From Comamonas koreensis (GTDB lineage Bacteria; Pseudomonadota; Gammaproteobacteria; Burkholderiales; Burkholderiaceae_C), in assembly GCF_014076495.1 (NCBI RefSeq), contig NZ_CP043575.1, positions 806,001 to 870,000 of the forward strand: a stretch of DNA of 64,000 nt, in the 5' to 3' direction. Below are positions 9,143-20,946 of this stretch, piece by piece. The notes under the pieces were generated by a model. The model made no database searches. It saw nothing but the letters and a program-made list of their open reading frames with translations, and was not told where the DNA came from. How positions within the stretch are numbered: the first letter of the stretch is position 1; each line of letters opens with the position of its first letter. The position numbers and the translations under genes are program-made.

Positions 9143-9874
9143 TTAGGCTTGCTGGCGCGTTGCGGCCAGCACGATTTCGCGAATGCAGACGCCGGCCGGC
9201 TGCGCATAGGCGTAGTGGATGGCGTTGGCCACATCCTGGGCCGCCAGCACCTTGCCGCCCATGGCAGTTTTCCAGTCCTCATAGCCGGACTTGATGGCCG
9301 CATCCGTGGTGTGGCCGAGCAGCTCGGTCTCCACCGCGCCGGGGGCGATGGTGGTCACGCGCACATGGTGGGCAGCGAGTTCTTCGCGCAGGTTCTCCGT
9401 CAGGCCATGCACGGCAAACTTGGTGCCGACATAGGCCACATGGTTGGGGAAGGTCTTGCGGCCCGCAACCGAGCTCACATTGATGATACTGCCGCGCTGG
9501 CGCTGCACCATGCCGGCGGCAACGGCATGCACGCCGTTGAGCACGCCTTTGACATTCACGTCGAGCATGCGGTCCCACTGGTCCGGGTCCTGGCGCGTGA
9601 TCTCGCCCAGCAGCATGACGCCGGCGTTGTTGACGATGGCATCGGCCGGGCCAAAGCGCGCTTCGCCTTGCTGCACGGCGGCGGCCAGTGCGGCGCGGTC
9701 GGTCACGTCGACGGAGAGCGCCAGCGTGCCAGGCAGGTTCAGCGCCTGCATGGGCTCGAGCCGGCGCGCCAGCAGCAGCAGCGGGTGGCCGAGCGACGAA
9801 AACAGCTGCGCGGTGGCCAGGCCAATGCCCGAGCTGGCACCGGTGATAACGATCAGGGGTTGGCGGTTTTGCAT
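9143..9874 (-). CDS. Short-chain dehydrogenase/reductase
   Basis: A 243-residue classical SDR: TGASSGIG at residues 11-18 binds NAD(P), NNAGV at 82-86, and the catalytic Ser near 135, Tyr148 and Lys152 (YVGTK). This is the usual length for the YdfG/KR-like group, cytosolic, acting on an unknown alcohol or ketone. The ATG at 9874 is preferred to upstream starts because the NAD motif follows at the normal distance. It is transcribed divergently from a LysR gene (10004), which probably controls it. The 129-bp gap contains the dyad CTGAT-GA-ATCAG at 9907-9918. Confidence 0.88.
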   Translation of the reverse strand: MQNRQPLIVITGASSGIGLATAQLFSSLGHPLLLLARRLEPMQALNLPGTLALSVDVTDRAALAAAVQQGEARFGPADAIVNNAGVMLLGEITRQDPDQWDRMLDVNVKGVLNGVHAVAAGMVQRQRGSIINVSSVAGRKTFPNHVAYVGTKFAVHGLTENLREELAAHHVRVTTIAPGAVETELLGHTTDAAIKSGYEDWKTAMGGKVLAAQDVANAIHYAYAQPAGVCIREIVLAATRQQA

Positions 9875-9906
9875 GGTGGTGTGGCTTTCTAAAGAAATAG
9901 ATTTTT

Positions 9907-9918
9907 CTGATGAATCAG
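9907..9918. promoter_or_regulatory. Candidate operator between SDR and LysR genes
   Basis: CTGAT-GA-ATCAG is a perfect short dyad inside the divergent SDR/LysR intergenic region. Its position suits a LysR site, but it is short and could occur by chance. Confidence 0.3.
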
Positions 9919-10003
9919 TAGAGAATCTAGTGTAGAGCGAGCGTATGGCGTTTGAAAAATGGTTTATTCTTCTTTCACTCATACGTTTTACTTATGGCTT
10001 GAG

Positions 10004-10819
10004 ATGGACTACCGCCAATTCCGCGCCTTTGTGGCCGTCTTTGAAGAGCGCAATATCACCGCCGCCGCACAGCGCCTGCACCTGAGCCAGCCGGCGCTGT
10101 CGGGCAGCATCCGCCTGCTGGAAGAGGCCCTGGGCACGGCGCTGTTTGTGCGCAAGGCGCGGGGGGTGGAGGTGACGGACGACGCCCGCGCGCTCTACCC
10201 CCAGCTGCGCCGCATGGTGGCCGAGGCCGACGACCTGGCCCAGCGCTTTCGCCAGCGCGGCGCGCGTGCGCGCCTGACCATTGGCGTCGAAGAAGATGTG
10301 GCCCGCAGCACCGTGCAGCACTTGGCCGCCACCGCCCGGGCTTGCGTGCCCGGCCTGCAGCTGCACCTGCTGGCGCAATGCGAGGGCGATGCGCGCCTGG
10401 CCAGCGAAGAGCTGCGCTGCGAGGACGAGCTGTTTTTACCGCTGCTTAGCGAGCGCTATGTGCTGGCCCTGCCCGCCCAAGCGCTGCCGCCAGACAACGC
10501 AGCAGCCACGCCGCAGGACACCGCCACCGACTGGATCGTCTGCCCCAGCCACGCCAGCCACCAGCGCCTGGTGCCCCTCTACGGCAGCCGCGCCGACACC
10601 CCCGCCGCGCTGGCCGGCAACTTCTCGCTGGCGCTGGACCTGGTCGCCGCCGGCGTGGGCCGGGCGATCGTGCCCGAATCCCTGGCGCAAGCAATACCGG
10701 GCGTGCAGACCCAGCCGCTGGAGGTGGAGCTCAAACGCCGCATTGGGCTGTGCTACAACGTGCAGGCGCTGGGCAATGGCGCGTTGGCGCAGTTGCGGCA
10801 TGGGGTGTTGGGGGCTTGA
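10004..10819 (+). CDS. LysR-type transcriptional regulator, short form
   Basis: The N-terminal winged HTH (residues about 3-60: FRAFVAVFEERNITAAAQRL, then SQPALSGSIRLLEEALG) is standard LysR. The effector domain is short, giving 271 residues against about 300 for most members: the middle of the first lobe (around ACVPGLQLHLLAQC to LASEELRCEDELF) looks shortened. The reading frame is intact to the stop. The ATG at 10004 begins MDYRQF, the usual LysR opening; an upstream start is possible but adds an odd leader. It is divergent from the SDR gene at 9143-9874, its likely target. Confidence 0.85.
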   Translation: MDYRQFRAFVAVFEERNITAAAQRLHLSQPALSGSIRLLEEALGTALFVRKARGVEVTDDARALYPQLRRMVAEADDLAQRFRQRGARARLTIGVEEDVARSTVQHLAATARACVPGLQLHLLAQCEGDARLASEELRCEDELFLPLLSERYVLALPAQALPPDNAAATPQDTATDWIVCPSHASHQRLVPLYGSRADTPAALAGNFSLALDLVAAGVGRAIVPESLAQAIPGVQTQPLEVELKRRIGLCYNVQALGNGALAQLRHGVLGA

Positions 10820-10889
10820 GTCGGGCGGTGCCGTCATGGCTATCGCCGCAGCTGAGGATGACGCATGGGCGCCGCGCCATCCGCATGTC

Positions 10890-11312
10890 TTATGGTGCCA
10901 TGGCCCCGCATTGCTTACAGAAATATTCCTTGCCGGGCGGGAACGGTGTTGACCACAGCCAGAGCATCAAAAATGTGGCCAATGCGGCGCTCAGAGGGGT
11001 TTTGCGCCGGAACTCCGTGCCGTCACAGCGCTTGCATACCCGCACGTCACTGGGATAGTCATGCTCCAAGGCTTGCTCCAGCGTACCGTTGTCGCGCTCG
11101 GCCAGCAAAGACTGCGCCTGGTGGAGCAGGTGCGCAGGCACTACAACGCGCACGCCACCAAGTACCCGCGACATGGGCCATTGCAGACCAATGTGGTGTT
11201 CGCTGCGCAAATAGGCAGGAATGTTTTCTGATTCCAGCAATGCACGGCATACATGGGCTTGCCAGGCACTGTCGTGGATTTCCACCGTGATAAATCGAAC
11301 TTCCTGATCCAT
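10890..11312 (-). CDS. DUF2007-like protein with zinc ribbon and one TM segment
   Basis: A 140-residue protein. Residues about 5-75 resemble the DUF2007 ferredoxin-like fold (AWQAHVCRALLESENIPAYL; VRVVVPAHLLHQAQSLL). Then comes a split zinc ribbon: CKRC at 93-96 and CKQC at 132-135, with a hydrophobic segment at about 107-121 between them. The start at 11312 is supported by AGGAGGGGC directly before ATG. The proposed role of DUF2007 as a signal-transducing module is not proven. It is the first of several small same-strand genes but separated from the next by 200 bp. Confidence 0.7.
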   Translation of the reverse strand: MDQEVRFITVEIHDSAWQAHVCRALLESENIPAYLRSEHHIGLQWPMSRVLGGVRVVVPAHLLHQAQSLLAERDNGTLEQALEHDYPSDVRVCKRCDGTEFRRKTPLSAALATFLMLWLWSTPFPPGKEYFCKQCGAMAP

Positions 11313-11513
11313 GCCCCTCCTAGGCCTGAAGTTGCGGCCAATGGAGCGAATCAATGCGCGTTGCGCTTGCAAATGGGGCCTGCCAGCGATGCTACAGGCC
11401 CTTGTTCGGCATCGTTGACGGTGAATGCATAAATGCGACACCCGCTTGGTTTGCATTGGTAACGATGGTGCACTGCATTGCCTGGCTGGCGCGATGCAGC
11501 GTGTGGCCGCGTA

Positions 11514-11801
11514 TCAGGACAGCACGTCGCGCAGCGACGCATCCTTGGCGAACTGGGCCTTGGCAAAGGGGCACAGTGGCAGCACCTTGGTGTGGGTCTC
11601 ACGGGCCCAAGCTACCAAGGCATTGAGCAGCTGGCGGCCTGCGCCTTCGCCGCGCAGTGAATCATCCACTTCCGTGTGGTCGATGATGATCATCGTGGCA
11701 TTGGTGCGGCTGTAGGTCATCTCGGCCACGCGTGTGGCATCGCGGTTGATAAAGAACGCGCCTTTGGAATCGGCTTCTTCGTGTTGGACGGTGTAGGGCA
11801 T
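11514..11801 (-). CDS. Small GNAT-fold acetyltransferase-like protein
   Basis: A 95-residue protein matching the short GNAT subfamily (YjdJ-like, Acetyltransf_CG). It has VDDSLRGEGAGRQLLNALVAWA at about 46-66 with the acetyl-CoA pyrophosphate loop RGEGAG, and LPLCPFAKAQFAK near the end. Members are about 90-100 residues, so it is complete. The acceptor is unknown. The ATG at 11801 is chosen because MPYTVQHEE begins the family's first strand, though its ribosome site is weak and the frame stays open upstream. Confidence 0.8.
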   Translation of the reverse strand: MPYTVQHEEADSKGAFFINRDATRVAEMTYSRTNATMIIIDHTEVDDSLRGEGAGRQLLNALVAWARETHTKVLPLCPFAKAQFAKDASLRDVLS

Positions 11802-11895
11802 GCGGGCCTTGGGTTGAACAAAACCCCAAGAATAAGGGATGGCGGCAGCCCTGGCGGTGGAGGTGGCTTGGAGCAGGGCGCTGATGCCTGGGGCT

Positions 11896-12228
11896 TCAAT
11901 CCGTGCTGTCTGCGTCTTCGTCGTCGTCCTCAGGCGGGTTTTCAAACCGCTCCCAGGTGCCGCCCACTTCCTGGCGCCAGGCGCTCCAACCCAGTGGCAG
12001 GTCTGCGATTTGTTCCAGGCTCTGGTCGCGCTCATACATGCAAGCCATGCGGACCAGGAGGGCCTCGCCGGGCTCGTCGGTGCTGGCATCCAGAAACTGC
12101 CAAGCCCCATCGGCATCATGCGAGACCATCAACACTGGCAGATGCTCGCGTACCACCTTGGTCGTAGAAAAGCTGGCGGTGTTGTGCGCATCGGCAAAGG
12201 GCCAATGGTCAAACTGGTGGCTGTGCAT
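11896..12228 (-). CDS. DUF2185 (Imm33-like) protein
   Basis: A 110-residue acidic protein with the DUF2185 hallmarks: VSHDADGAWQFLD, a central ARM-CMYERDQSLEQIADLPLGW-like block and a final WRQEVGGTWERF. DUF2185 proteins include the Imm33 class of predicted immunity proteins of polymorphic toxin systems; no toxin gene is next to this one. The C-terminus is a highly acidic tail (PPEDDDEDAD). The start at 12228 is supported by AGGAGCATCGCC before ATG. It lies 19 bp after the DUF2251-like gene, so the two are probably co-transcribed. Confidence 0.75.
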   Translation of the reverse strand: MHSHQFDHWPFADAHNTASFSTTKVVREHLPVLMVSHDADGAWQFLDASTDEPGEALLVRMACMYERDQSLEQIADLPLGWSAWRQEVGGTWERFENPPEDDDEDADSTD

Positions 12229-12247
12229 GGCGATGCTCCTCGTTGTC

Positions 12248-12658
12248 TCAGGCTTCGGTGGCAAACAGCTCGATGGTGTCGTCCGTCCAGTCATGGCCGC
12301 TCCAGCCGGAATCTGCATCAGGCGGCGGAAAGGCGGTGCGGCAGTAGCCATGCTTGGCCGCAAAATCAAACACGGCATGCGGGTTGCCATTGATCAGCAG
12401 CACGACCTTGCTGCCGTCGGTGGACCAGCCAATCGTCACCTCGGACGGCAGGTGCTTGTCGGAGACATCGGCTACGTTGTAGATGTGCAGCGCGTTCTGG
12501 ATGGGTTGCTCGGCGTTCGCAAAATCCAGCGCATAGAAGTAGGCGGTGTCGCCATCGTCTTCAAACACGGCCGCATAGCTGCCTTCGGGCGCATTGCCTT
12601 GAAGAGGCTCGGCAGCGCCGATCTGGATGGTGCTCTGGGCGGTAACGACGATGGGCAT
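12248..12658 (-). CDS. DUF2251-like conserved protein
   Basis: A 136-residue soluble protein recognised from memory as DUF2251-like: AVFEDDGDTAYFYALD, ALHIYNVADV, VTIGWSTDGSKVVLLINGNPH and GYCRTAFPPP. No signal peptide or membrane segment. The function is unknown. AAGGACTGTTC precedes the ATG at 12658. It is followed after 19 bp by the DUF2185 gene on the same strand; such compact pairing suggests a shared role, possibly as stress or immunity-type proteins (speculative). Confidence 0.65.
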   Translation of the reverse strand: MPIVVTAQSTIQIGAAEPLQGNAPEGSYAAVFEDDGDTAYFYALDFANAEQPIQNALHIYNVADVSDKHLPSEVTIGWSTDGSKVVLLINGNPHAVFDFAAKHGYCRTAFPPPDADSGWSGHDWTDDTIELFATEA

Positions 12659-12771
12659 GAACAGTCCTTGTCATGAATGAGAGGGAAGCCGTGGCGGCCA
12701 GCAAAGGACCAGCATAAACTGGCTTTATGGCAGCGCTGGGTAGGCCAAGGTAGCCAGCGCTATGGCCCTTG

Positions 12772-13542
12772 TTATCGCGTGCCCCGGATATGGGCGATCA
12801 CTTCGCGCAAGGTGGTGGCCTCTGGCACCCACCAGTCTGCCAGCGCACCCAGCGCCACGGCGCAGACCAGGGCGCCGAGCAGCGGCTTCCAGGTCAGTCG
12901 CACGGCCGAGGCCAGCCAGCCTGCGCGCTCGACCCGCACCAGGGCGCGGGCGGTCATCATCGAAAAGGCCAGCTCCACCGCGACGGTCAGGAGCACATCC
13001 ACGCCAAAGTACAGCCACAGCAGCGCGCCAAAGCCAAAGAAGGCCAGCAGCAGGGCGGCAAACACCGCCAGGATGGGCACGATGATGATGCCCTCATCGC
13101 TGCCGCCGATATCGGCCACATCTACCGCACCGGTCCAGGAGCTGGAAGCACCTGATGCAGTCGACGACAGGTCCACATCCGCCCAATCCCCCGACGCGCC
13201 GCCACCACCAAAATTGCCGCCCCCGCCTGACTGCCAATCGGGCGCGCCTTTGCCTACGTGCAGATCGGGCACCGGGTCGATGCCATCGGCCCAGGAGTCT
13301 TCGCGCCTGCGCGCATAGGCATTGCGCACCAGGTAGGCCGCCCACAGCCGCAGCACCAGCAGGTACACGGCATAGCCCACGCCCAGGCTGATGGCATAGC
13401 GCAGCGCCATCGATGCCACCCCGGAATGGAGCAGCGCTGCCGTGACCGCCCACATCACCAGCAAGACCAGCAGCCCCATGCACAGGCCATGCAGACGCAG
13501 CCAGTGTTTTTTCTGCAGGGTGGATGCCATGTGCTGGGGCAT
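12772..13542 (-). CDS. Membrane protein with glycine-rich central loop
   Basis: About 256 residues if the first Met of MPQHMAST (13542) is used; the next Met at 13530 is equally possible and neither has a clear ribosome site. Hydrophobic segments lie near residues 15-37, 40-60, 150-185 and 205-230. The loop between them contains a Gly/Ser/Asp-rich stretch (SGGGGNFGGGGASGDW). No catalytic motif was recognised. It may be an integral inner-membrane protein of unknown function; it is not related to its neighbours by any visible feature. Confidence 0.6.
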   Translation of the reverse strand: MPQHMASTLQKKHWLRLHGLCMGLLVLLVMWAVTAALLHSGVASMALRYAISLGVGYAVYLLVLRLWAAYLVRNAYARRREDSWADGIDPVPDLHVGKGAPDWQSGGGGNFGGGGASGDWADVDLSSTASGASSSWTGAVDVADIGGSDEGIIIVPILAVFAALLLAFFGFGALLWLYFGVDVLLTVAVELAFSMMTARALVRVERAGWLASAVRLTWKPLLGALVCAVALGALADWWVPEATTLREVIAHIRGTR

Positions 13543-13642
13543 GCGCAGCGATGACCAGCTGGACTTGCGCTTGCGTTGGGCGGCGCGGTTGTGGGGTGCT
13601 TGGGCCAAGGCGAAAGGGCGGGGAGTGAGGTCGGGAGCAGTG

Positions 13643-13777
13643 TAGCTCCAGATTGGACGTCGTCTGCTTGCTGATACCAACGATGCCGGAGAGACCATCC
13701 AGCCGAATACTGGAGGCTTTGCGCATGGCTCGGACGGCATGGCCAAGGTCTGACGAAGACTTGATTTCGAGCTTCAT
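13643..13777 (-). pseudogene. Remnant of a HipB-like HTH antitoxin/regulator
   Basis: From ATG at 13777 the first 45 codons encode a recognisable XRE/HipB HTH start (MKLEIKSSSDLGHAVRAMRK, then SIRLDGLSGIVGISKQTTSNLE). After SNLE, where the family continues with HGKP, the frame runs into unrelated sequence. The rest of the protein and any toxin partner are missing. Just upstream lies a TTCCT-N8-AGGAA dyad (13780-13797) resembling the spacing of HipB operators. This is most likely a decayed toxin-antitoxin or regulator gene. Confidence 0.65.
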
Positions 13778-13779
13778 AG

Positions 13780-13797
13780 TTCCTGGTTGACTAGGAA
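13780..13797. promoter_or_regulatory. TTCCT-N8-AGGAA dyad before the HipB-like remnant
   Basis: The perfect 5-8-5 dyad lies 2 bp upstream of the remnant's ATG. The E. coli HipB operator (TATCC-N8-GGATA) has the same 8-bp spacer. It is probably a relic autoregulatory operator. Confidence 0.4.
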
Positions 13798-13948
13798 TTA
13801 TGGAAAGGCATTGATAACGTTTGTAAAAATGCCTAGCAAAATAGGATTTATGGCTGGATAGTAGTTCGGGTTTGATGGAAATCCCAGTCTGTCAGTCGCA
13901 GGCAGATTGCGAGAGCAGGCATGAATCGCGAGCGCACCAGCACACGCA

Positions 13949-13974
13949 AAAACAGCCGCTTTCGCGGCTGTTTT
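13949..13974. terminator. Intrinsic terminator downstream of gyrB
   Basis: AAAACAGCCGC-TTTC-GCGGCTGTTTT is an almost ideal bidirectional hairpin. It is about 85 bp beyond the gyrB stop and probably ends the gyrB transcript on the minus strand. The rest of 13798-14058 shows no gene. Confidence 0.8.
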
Positions 13975-14058
13975 ATGGAGGTTTCTGACTAGTCCGAAGT
14001 ATCCGTCAAAAGAGGGAGGCTCTAAAACAGCGCCGCCACCTTTGACCGCTGACACCCA

Positions 14059-17872
<3,814 letters not shown>

Positions 17873-18001
17873 TTCAACCTCTTGTCAAATTGCGGTGTTG
17901 TTGTGGACGGCAGTTGTGCACGGAGCCCCCTCTGCACCTGTCCCATTTGCCATTGTGCCTGCGGCGCGCAGGCAATTGGCGAAATCAAAAAATTCCATCG
18001 G

Positions 18002-19543
18002 CTAGCCCTTGAGGGTCTGCTCCAGCACGTGCAATTGCTGGTTCAGCTCGGTCAATTGCTGGCGCTCGCCACCGATCTTGCGCACCGCGTGCAGCACGGT
18101 GGTGTGGTCGCGGCCGCCAAAAAGCTCGCCGATTTCCGGCAGGCTTTTCTGGGTCAGCTCCTTGGCCAGGTACATGGCAATCTGGCGCGGACGGGCAATG
18201 CTGGCCGGGCGCTTTTTGCTGTACATGTCGGCGACCTTGATCTTGTAGTAGTCCGCCACGGTCTTTTGGATGTTTTCCACGCTGATCTGGCGGTTCTGGA
18301 TCGAGAGCAGATCGCGCAGCGCCTCGCGCGCCAGCTGGATGGAGATTTCCTTCTGGTTGAAGCGCGAGTAGGCGAGGATCTTGCGCAGCGCGCCTTCGAG
18401 CTCGCGCACATTGGAGCGCACGTTCTTGGCCACGAAGAAGGCCACTTCCTCGGGCATCTCGGTGCCTTCGACGCGCGACTTGTTGATCAGAATGGCAACG
18501 CGCATCTCCAGCTCGGGCGGCTCGATAGCCACCGTCAGGCCCGAGTCAAAGCGCGAGACCAGGCGCTCGTGGATGTTGGCCAGACCCTTGGGATAGGTGT
18601 CAGACGTCATCACGATGTGGCTCTTCTTGGCCAGCAGCGCTTCAAAGGCGTTGAAGAACTCTTCCTGCGTGCGGTCCTTGTTGGCGAAAAACTGCACATC
18701 GTCGATCAGCAGCAGATCGAGCGAGTGGTAGCGCTCCTTGAACTCGTCAAAGGTGCGGCGCTGGTAGGACTTGACCACATCCGAAACGAACTGCTCGGCA
18801 TGGATGTAGAGAACTTTGGCGTCCGGGTTGTCGGCCAGCAGCTTGTTGCCCACGGCATGCACCAGGTGGGTCTTACCCAGACCAACGCCGCCGTAGATGA
18901 ACAAGGGGTTGTACAGATGTCCGGGAGACGCCGCCACATGCATGGCCGCCGAGCGCGCCATGCGGTTGGCAGTACCTTCGACCAGCGTGTCAAACGTGAG
19001 CACCGGGTTCAGGCGGTTGCGGAAGTTGCCACTGGCATTGCCGGTATCACCCTCGGCGCTGCTGGCCTGGCCCGTATGGGGCGCGGGGCTGGCGTCGCTG
19101 ATCTGGATGCTGTTGCGGTACTGCTCGGCCGCGTTGGCGGCAGCCTGGCCGGGGTTGCGGCTAGCTGGCCCGTAGGACGGCCCCAGGCCCATGCCTGACG
19201 AGGTGCCACTGCCCTGAGCCGACGCTGCAAGCGCACCACCGCTGCGCACCGGTGGGCGCACAACGGTGCGCACGGCCGCATCTCGCTGGGCAATGGCCAA
19301 CTCGATGGCCACCGGTTGTCCGTAGGTTTCCTCCAGCATGGCGGCCAGGCGGCCGGTGTATTGGGCGCGAATCCAGTCGAGCTTGAAACGGTTGGCCACA
19401 TAGAGCGTGACCTTGGACAAGTCGTCCGACACGACAGCGGTCAGCGGCTTGATCCAGGTGTTGAACTGTTGCTCGGGCATTTCTTGGGCGAGTTGCTCTA
19501 CAACTGCACGCCACAAACCTTGGCCCAGGCTGGCTTCATCCAT
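18002..19543 (-). CDS. dnaA: Chromosomal replication initiator DnaA
   Basis: 513 residues. Domain I ([25 protein letters not shown]) handles DnaB/DiaA contacts, followed by a long Gly/Ser/Ala-rich linker (about 95-185). The AAA+ domain has Walker [11 protein letters not shown] and Walker B LLIDDVQF. Domain IV has the DNA-binding signature [12 protein letters not shown]. The ATG at 19543 gives the usual [13 protein letters not shown] start. It binds DnaA boxes in the adjacent intergenic region (19544-19988). It is divergent from rpmH and is the first gene of the dnaA-dnaN-gyrB block. Confidence 0.98.
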   Translation of the reverse strand: MDEASLGQGLWRAVVEQLAQEMPEQQFNTWIKPLTAVVSDDLSKVTLYVANRFKLDWIRAQYTGRLAAMLEETYGQPVAIELAIAQRDAAVRTVVRPPVRSGGALAASAQGSGTSSGMGLGPSYGPASRNPGQAAANAAEQYRNSIQISDASPAPHTGQASSAEGDTGNASGNFRNRLNPVLTFDTLVEGTANRMARSAAMHVAASPGHLYNPLFIYGGVGLGKTHLVHAVGNKLLADNPDAKVLYIHAEQFVSDVVKSYQRRTFDEFKERYHSLDLLLIDDVQFFANKDRTQEEFFNAFEALLAKKSHIVMTSDTYPKGLANIHERLVSRFDSGLTVAIEPPELEMRVAILINKSRVEGTEMPEEVAFFVAKNVRSNVRELEGALRKILAYSRFNQKEISIQLAREALRDLLSIQNRQISVENIQKTVADYYKIKVADMYSKKRPASIARPRQIAMYLAKELTQKSLPEIGELFGGRDHTTVLHAVRKIGGERQQLTELNQQLHVLEQTLKG

Positions 19544-19584
19544 TGTTATCCCACGGAAAGATTCATCCCCCACGCTGTTGTTGT

Positions 19585-19593
19585 TGTGGATAA
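19585..19593 (-). promoter_or_regulatory. DnaA box (consensus)
   Basis: Exact reverse complement of TTATCCACA, 42 bp upstream of the dnaA start; it may serve both initiation and dnaA autoregulation. Confidence 0.8.
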
Positions 19594-19635
19594 GGGGGAA
19601 GGTTGATCGGCTGCCTATTGTAGCTTGTGCAAAAG

Positions 19636-19644
19636 TTATCCACA
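19636..19644 (+). promoter_or_regulatory. DnaA box (consensus)
   Basis: Exact TTATCCACA, in opposite orientation to the box at 19585 and 42 bp further from dnaA. Confidence 0.8.
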
Positions 19645-19988
19645 CAACGGACTGGTCTGCACAAACCCCATGCTCGGGTTTCCTCGATGGGCTGGCCGCA
19701 GACTCGGCAAAAGTCTGCGCATATTACAGAAAAAACCGAGGACAAAGCCAAGTAATTGCCAAGGACAGTAAACACTGCGATAATTTGCGGTTTCCCTGCA
19801 TGTCAGGGCGAATTTTACGCGCGTGTCCCCTCGCGCTGGCAACAGACCTTGTGTCCTTGCCATGGGGGTGGACCGCACTATTTCACCGGTGTTGCGCTTG
19901 AGCAGGGCTTGAGCTTGGTTGCTTTTGTGTTCATTTTTGGATGCAAGCGGCCAACAAACCGGAACCAAGCCTCTCTAGGAATTGCATC

Positions 19989-20123
19989 ATGAAACGTACT
20001 TACCAACCTTCCAAAGTTCGCCGCGCCCGTACCCACGGTTTCCTCGTCCGTATGAAGACCAAGGGTGGCCGCGCTGTTATCAACGCACGCCGCGCCAAGG
20101 GCCGCAAGCGTCTGGGCCTGTAA
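19989..20123 (+). CDS. rpmH: 50S ribosomal protein L34
   Basis: 44 residues, the exact length of L34, with the universal MKRTYQPS start and the basic tail [11 protein letters not shown]. It is located in the large ribosomal subunit. The gene is the first of the rpmH-rnpA-yidD-yidC cluster and diverges from dnaA across the probable origin. Confidence 0.98.
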   Translation: MKRTYQPSKVRRARTHGFLVRMKTKGGRAVINARRAKGRKRLGL

Positions 20124-20182
20124 GGCTGACAGGGTGACGGGCACCTCTCGGGTGCCAGGTAGTGCACCAGTGGGTGACACTT

Positions 20183-20665
20183 ATGCATCGCCTTAAGACT
20201 CGCCCTCAATTCCAAGCCGCCATGGCAGGCGGCACCATCGCCCGTACAGCGCACTTTGCGCTGCACAGGCTGGTGTTGTCTGCCGACGCCTCGGGCAGCG
20301 CTGCTGCCCCATCAGGGCCTGGTGATCCAGCTGTCAAGGCTGGGTCGCAGGCTCTTTTTGCGTTGGAGGCGACCTGGCTGGGTGCCATGGTGCCCAAGCG
20401 CTGGGCGCGCCGCGCGGTCACCCGCAACGCCATCAAGCGGCAGATCTATGCCGTCGCTGCCTTGCATGAGGCGCAGCTGCCAGCCGCCGCCCACGTGGTG
20501 CGCTTGCGCAGCACGTTCGACCGCAAGCAGTTCATCAGCCCCAGCTCCGACGTGCTCAAGCAGGCGGTGCGGGCCGAGCTGATGCAGCTGTTTGCCCGGG
20601 CGCACAAGAACAGCCAGCCGGCCAAAGCCGAGCGCAGCGAAGGCGCCAAGGTGCTTAGCGTATGA
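20183..20665 (+). CDS. rnpA: Ribonuclease P protein component
   Basis: 160 residues. The signature RRAVTRNAIKRQI marks the RNR motif that binds RNase P RNA; the LVRLRS-type strand (VVRLRST) follows. The protein assists 5' maturation of tRNA precursors. It is longer than the usual 115-125 residues because of an Ala/Gly/Ser-rich insert at about 30-55 (SADASGSAAAPSGPG) and a tail after HKNSQ. ATG 20183 gives MHRLKTRPQF, the family's normal opening. Its stop overlaps the yidD start (20662-20665). Confidence 0.95.
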   Translation: MHRLKTRPQFQAAMAGGTIARTAHFALHRLVLSADASGSAAAPSGPGDPAVKAGSQALFALEATWLGAMVPKRWARRAVTRNAIKRQIYAVAALHEAQLPAAAHVVRLRSTFDRKQFISPSSDVLKQAVRAELMQLFARAHKNSQPAKAERSEGAKVLSV

Positions 20666-20946
20666 TGCAACGCTTGCTCATGGGTTTGGTGCGCGGCTAC
20701 AGGCTGCTGCTGAGCCCTTGGCTAGGTTCTGCCTGCCGGTTCGAGCCCACGTGCTCTGCCTATTCATTGCAGGCGCTGGAACAGCACGGTGCTGCCATGG
20801 GCAGCTATTTGACGGTGCGCCGCCTGGTGCGCTGCCATCCCTGGTGCGAGGGCGGCCACGATCCGGTCCCCGCGCATCCGCGCTGGTTCAGTCGTCTGGT
20901 GACTCCCGCCGATTCATCCTCTTCCCCCTCTGAGAAGTCTTCATGA
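20662..20946 (+). CDS. yidD: Membrane protein insertion efficiency factor YidD
   Basis: 94 residues with the YidD signature CRFEPTCSAYSLQALEQHG and an amphipathic N-terminus (LLMGLVRGYRLLLSPWLG). It assists YidC/Sec insertion at the inner membrane. It overlaps rnpA upstream and yidC downstream by 4 bp each, so the three are translationally coupled. The C-terminal Ser-rich tail (ADSSSSPSEKSS) is not conserved in the family. Confidence 0.95.
   Translation: MMQRLLMGLVRGYRLLLSPWLGSACRFEPTCSAYSLQALEQHGAAMGSYLTVRRLVRCHPWCEGGHDPVPAHPRWFSRLVTPADSSSSPSEKSS

Larger units (their letters stand above)
19544..19988. other. Probable chromosomal origin of replication (oriC)
   Basis: The 445-bp gap between dnaA and rpmH has no gene. 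It carries two exact DnaA boxes: TGTGGATAA at 19585-19593 and TTATCCACA at 19636-19644. A degenerate box (TTATCCCAC) lies next to the dnaA start, and an AT-richer stretch at about 19718-19795 could serve as an unwinding element. The dnaA-oriC-rpmH arrangement is standard in betaproteobacteria. The box count visible by eye is low, so further weak sites are expected. Confidence 0.75.

Noticed and set aside
10004..10819. Frameshift suspected because the LysR protein is short
   Set aside because: The frame is continuous and the C-terminal effector lobe is in place; it is a shortened variant rather than a broken gene.
13778..14058. Possible tRNA or small RNA near the gyrB terminator
   Set aside because: No cloverleaf or conserved RNA was found; only the terminator hairpin is supported.
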